Origin: Pasteurellaceae bacterium
GTDB taxonomy: Bacteria; Pseudomonadota; Gammaproteobacteria; Enterobacterales; Pasteurellaceae
Length of the DNA: 7,324 bases
Reading direction: 5' to 3'
Assembly (NCBI GenBank): GCA_900756875.1
Contig: CAAELW010000088.1
Coordinates: 1-7,324 of the forward strand
This document shows, one piece after another, positions 6,961 through 7,324 of the stretch; within the stretch, counting starts at the first letter, position 1; every line of letters starts with the position of its first letter. The notes under the pieces are model-generated. The model did no database searches. It saw only the letters and a program-made list of their open reading frames with translations, and was not told the origin of the DNA. Position numbers and translations under genes: made by a program.

Positions 6961-6980
6961 TTACTTTATTAAAATCCAAT

Positions 6981-7016
6981 CTAAAAACAAAAACCCCAAG
7001 CCATTCAGCTCGGGGT
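6981..7016 (-). terminator. Intrinsic terminator of the ribosomal RNA operon
   Basis: On the minus strand ACCCCGAGC (7016-7008) pairs with GCTTGGGGT (7001-6993) around a six-base loop, one pair being a G-U wobble. A TTTTTGTTTTT tail follows (6993-6983). It begins about 13 bases after the 5S 3' end and separates the rRNA operon from yihI. Confidence 0.92.
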
Positions 7017-7028
7017 CTCTAATTCAGT

Positions 7029-7145
7029 ACCTGGCGGTGTCCTACTCTCACATGGGGATGCCCCACACTACCATCGGCGCATCGGCGTTTCACTTCTGAG
7101 TTCGGTATGGGGTCAGGTGGGACCACCGCTCTATCGCCGCCAGGA
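7029..7145 (-). rRNA. rrf: 5S ribosomal RNA
   Basis: The minus strand carries a complete 5S rRNA of about 117 bases. The ends pair as helix I: CCTGGCGG at the 5' side (7144-7137) with CCGCCAGG at the 3' side (7037-7030). The internal landmarks are GGTGGTCCCACCTGACCCCAT, whose first 20 bases match E. coli almost exactly, then CCGAACTCAGAAGTGAAACG, GCCGATGGTAGTGTGGGG and the GAGAGTAGG block. The 5S RNA forms part of the 50S central protuberance. The exact ends are set by processing and may differ by one or two bases. It is the last RNA of the operon; no tRNA follows it before the terminator. Confidence 0.97.
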
Positions 7146-7290
7146 TTATTCCTTTCATAACTTTTCTACTTCTCTGCTCCGCTATCTCTAGCGCTCACAA
7201 CCAAACAAGCTGATTAAACTTCAAAACTTTCTCTTCGTCTCTGAGTCTCGTCTTTGTATCATTACAACACCCAAAACCCTTGAGCGTTGT
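7146..7290 (-). other. 23S-5S internal transcribed spacer with two hairpins
   Basis: This spacer of about 145 bases contains no tRNA. Directly after the 23S end, a 12-pair hairpin (arms 7291-7280 and 7274-7263, five-base loop, a few G-U pairs) has TACAAC and GTTGTA as its outer arms. A second small hairpin, CGCTA-GAGA-TAGCG (7193-7180), has a GNRA-type tetraloop. Neither is followed by a U run, so they look like processing or folding elements, not terminators. Confidence 0.7.
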
Positions 7291-7324
7291 ATAGTTAAGC
7301 CTCTCGGGCAATTAGTATCTGTTA
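7291..7324 (-). rRNA. rrl: 23S ribosomal RNA, 3' end only (cut at window end)
   Basis: The last 34 bases of the window, read on the minus strand, match the 3' end of 23S rRNA: a GATACTAATTGCCCGAGAGG block then CTTAAC, comparable to the E. coli ending GTACTAATGAACCGTGAGGCTTAACCTT in which the first 20 bases are GTACTAATGAACCGTGAGGC. The rest of the gene lies beyond the right edge. The exact 3' end, placed at 7291 by analogy with E. coli, is uncertain by a few bases. Confidence 0.88.

Noticed and set aside
7146..7290. A tRNA gene in the 23S-5S spacer
   Set aside because: No cloverleaf, no T-loop GTTCGA-type sequence and no acceptor pairing is visible; only two simple hairpins.
1..7324. Mobile element, prophage, CRISPR array or toxin-antitoxin pair
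   Set aside because: No transposase, integrase, regularly spaced repeats or paired small toxin genes are seen; repeated short motifs are explained by uptake signals and terminators.

Overview
The window looks like core chromosome of a Pasteurellaceae bacterium from the Haemophilus branch. The main evidence is six perfect copies of the 9-base Haemophilus-type DNA uptake signal AAGTGCGGT (three per strand). The AT-rich base composition and the protein families present agree with this. I cannot name the species. There is no sign of a phage, insertion sequence, CRISPR array or defence system, and I do not see an undescribed system here. The least understood gene is a small membrane-anchored protein that resembles the DUF2489 family.

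Left part (1-760): the C-terminal portion of a YjjI-type glycyl radical enzyme, cut by the window edge. It converges on recQ, and a hairpin made of two inverted uptake signals separates the two genes.

Centre left (758-2928, minus strand): cyaY (frataxin) and recQ (helicase) form a tightly coupled pair whose stop and start codons overlap as TAATG. A good sigma-70-type promoter sits upstream of cyaY.

Centre (3024-4427, plus strand): diverging from cyaY are lptM (yifL), a 41-residue lipoprotein gene, and lysA, which encodes diaminopimelate decarboxylase, the last step of lysine synthesis. An intrinsic terminator lies between lysA and the convergent hemN.

Centre right (4476-6849, minus strand): a probable three-gene operon, yihI - DUF2489-like gene - hemN. 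It covers a regulator of the ribosome-assembly GTPase Der, a membrane protein of unknown role and the oxygen-independent coproporphyrinogen III dehydrogenase of heme synthesis.

Right end (6981-7324, minus strand): the tail of a ribosomal RNA operon, with the last bases of 23S rRNA, a structured spacer, 5S rRNA and an intrinsic terminator. yihI follows directly downstream on the same strand.
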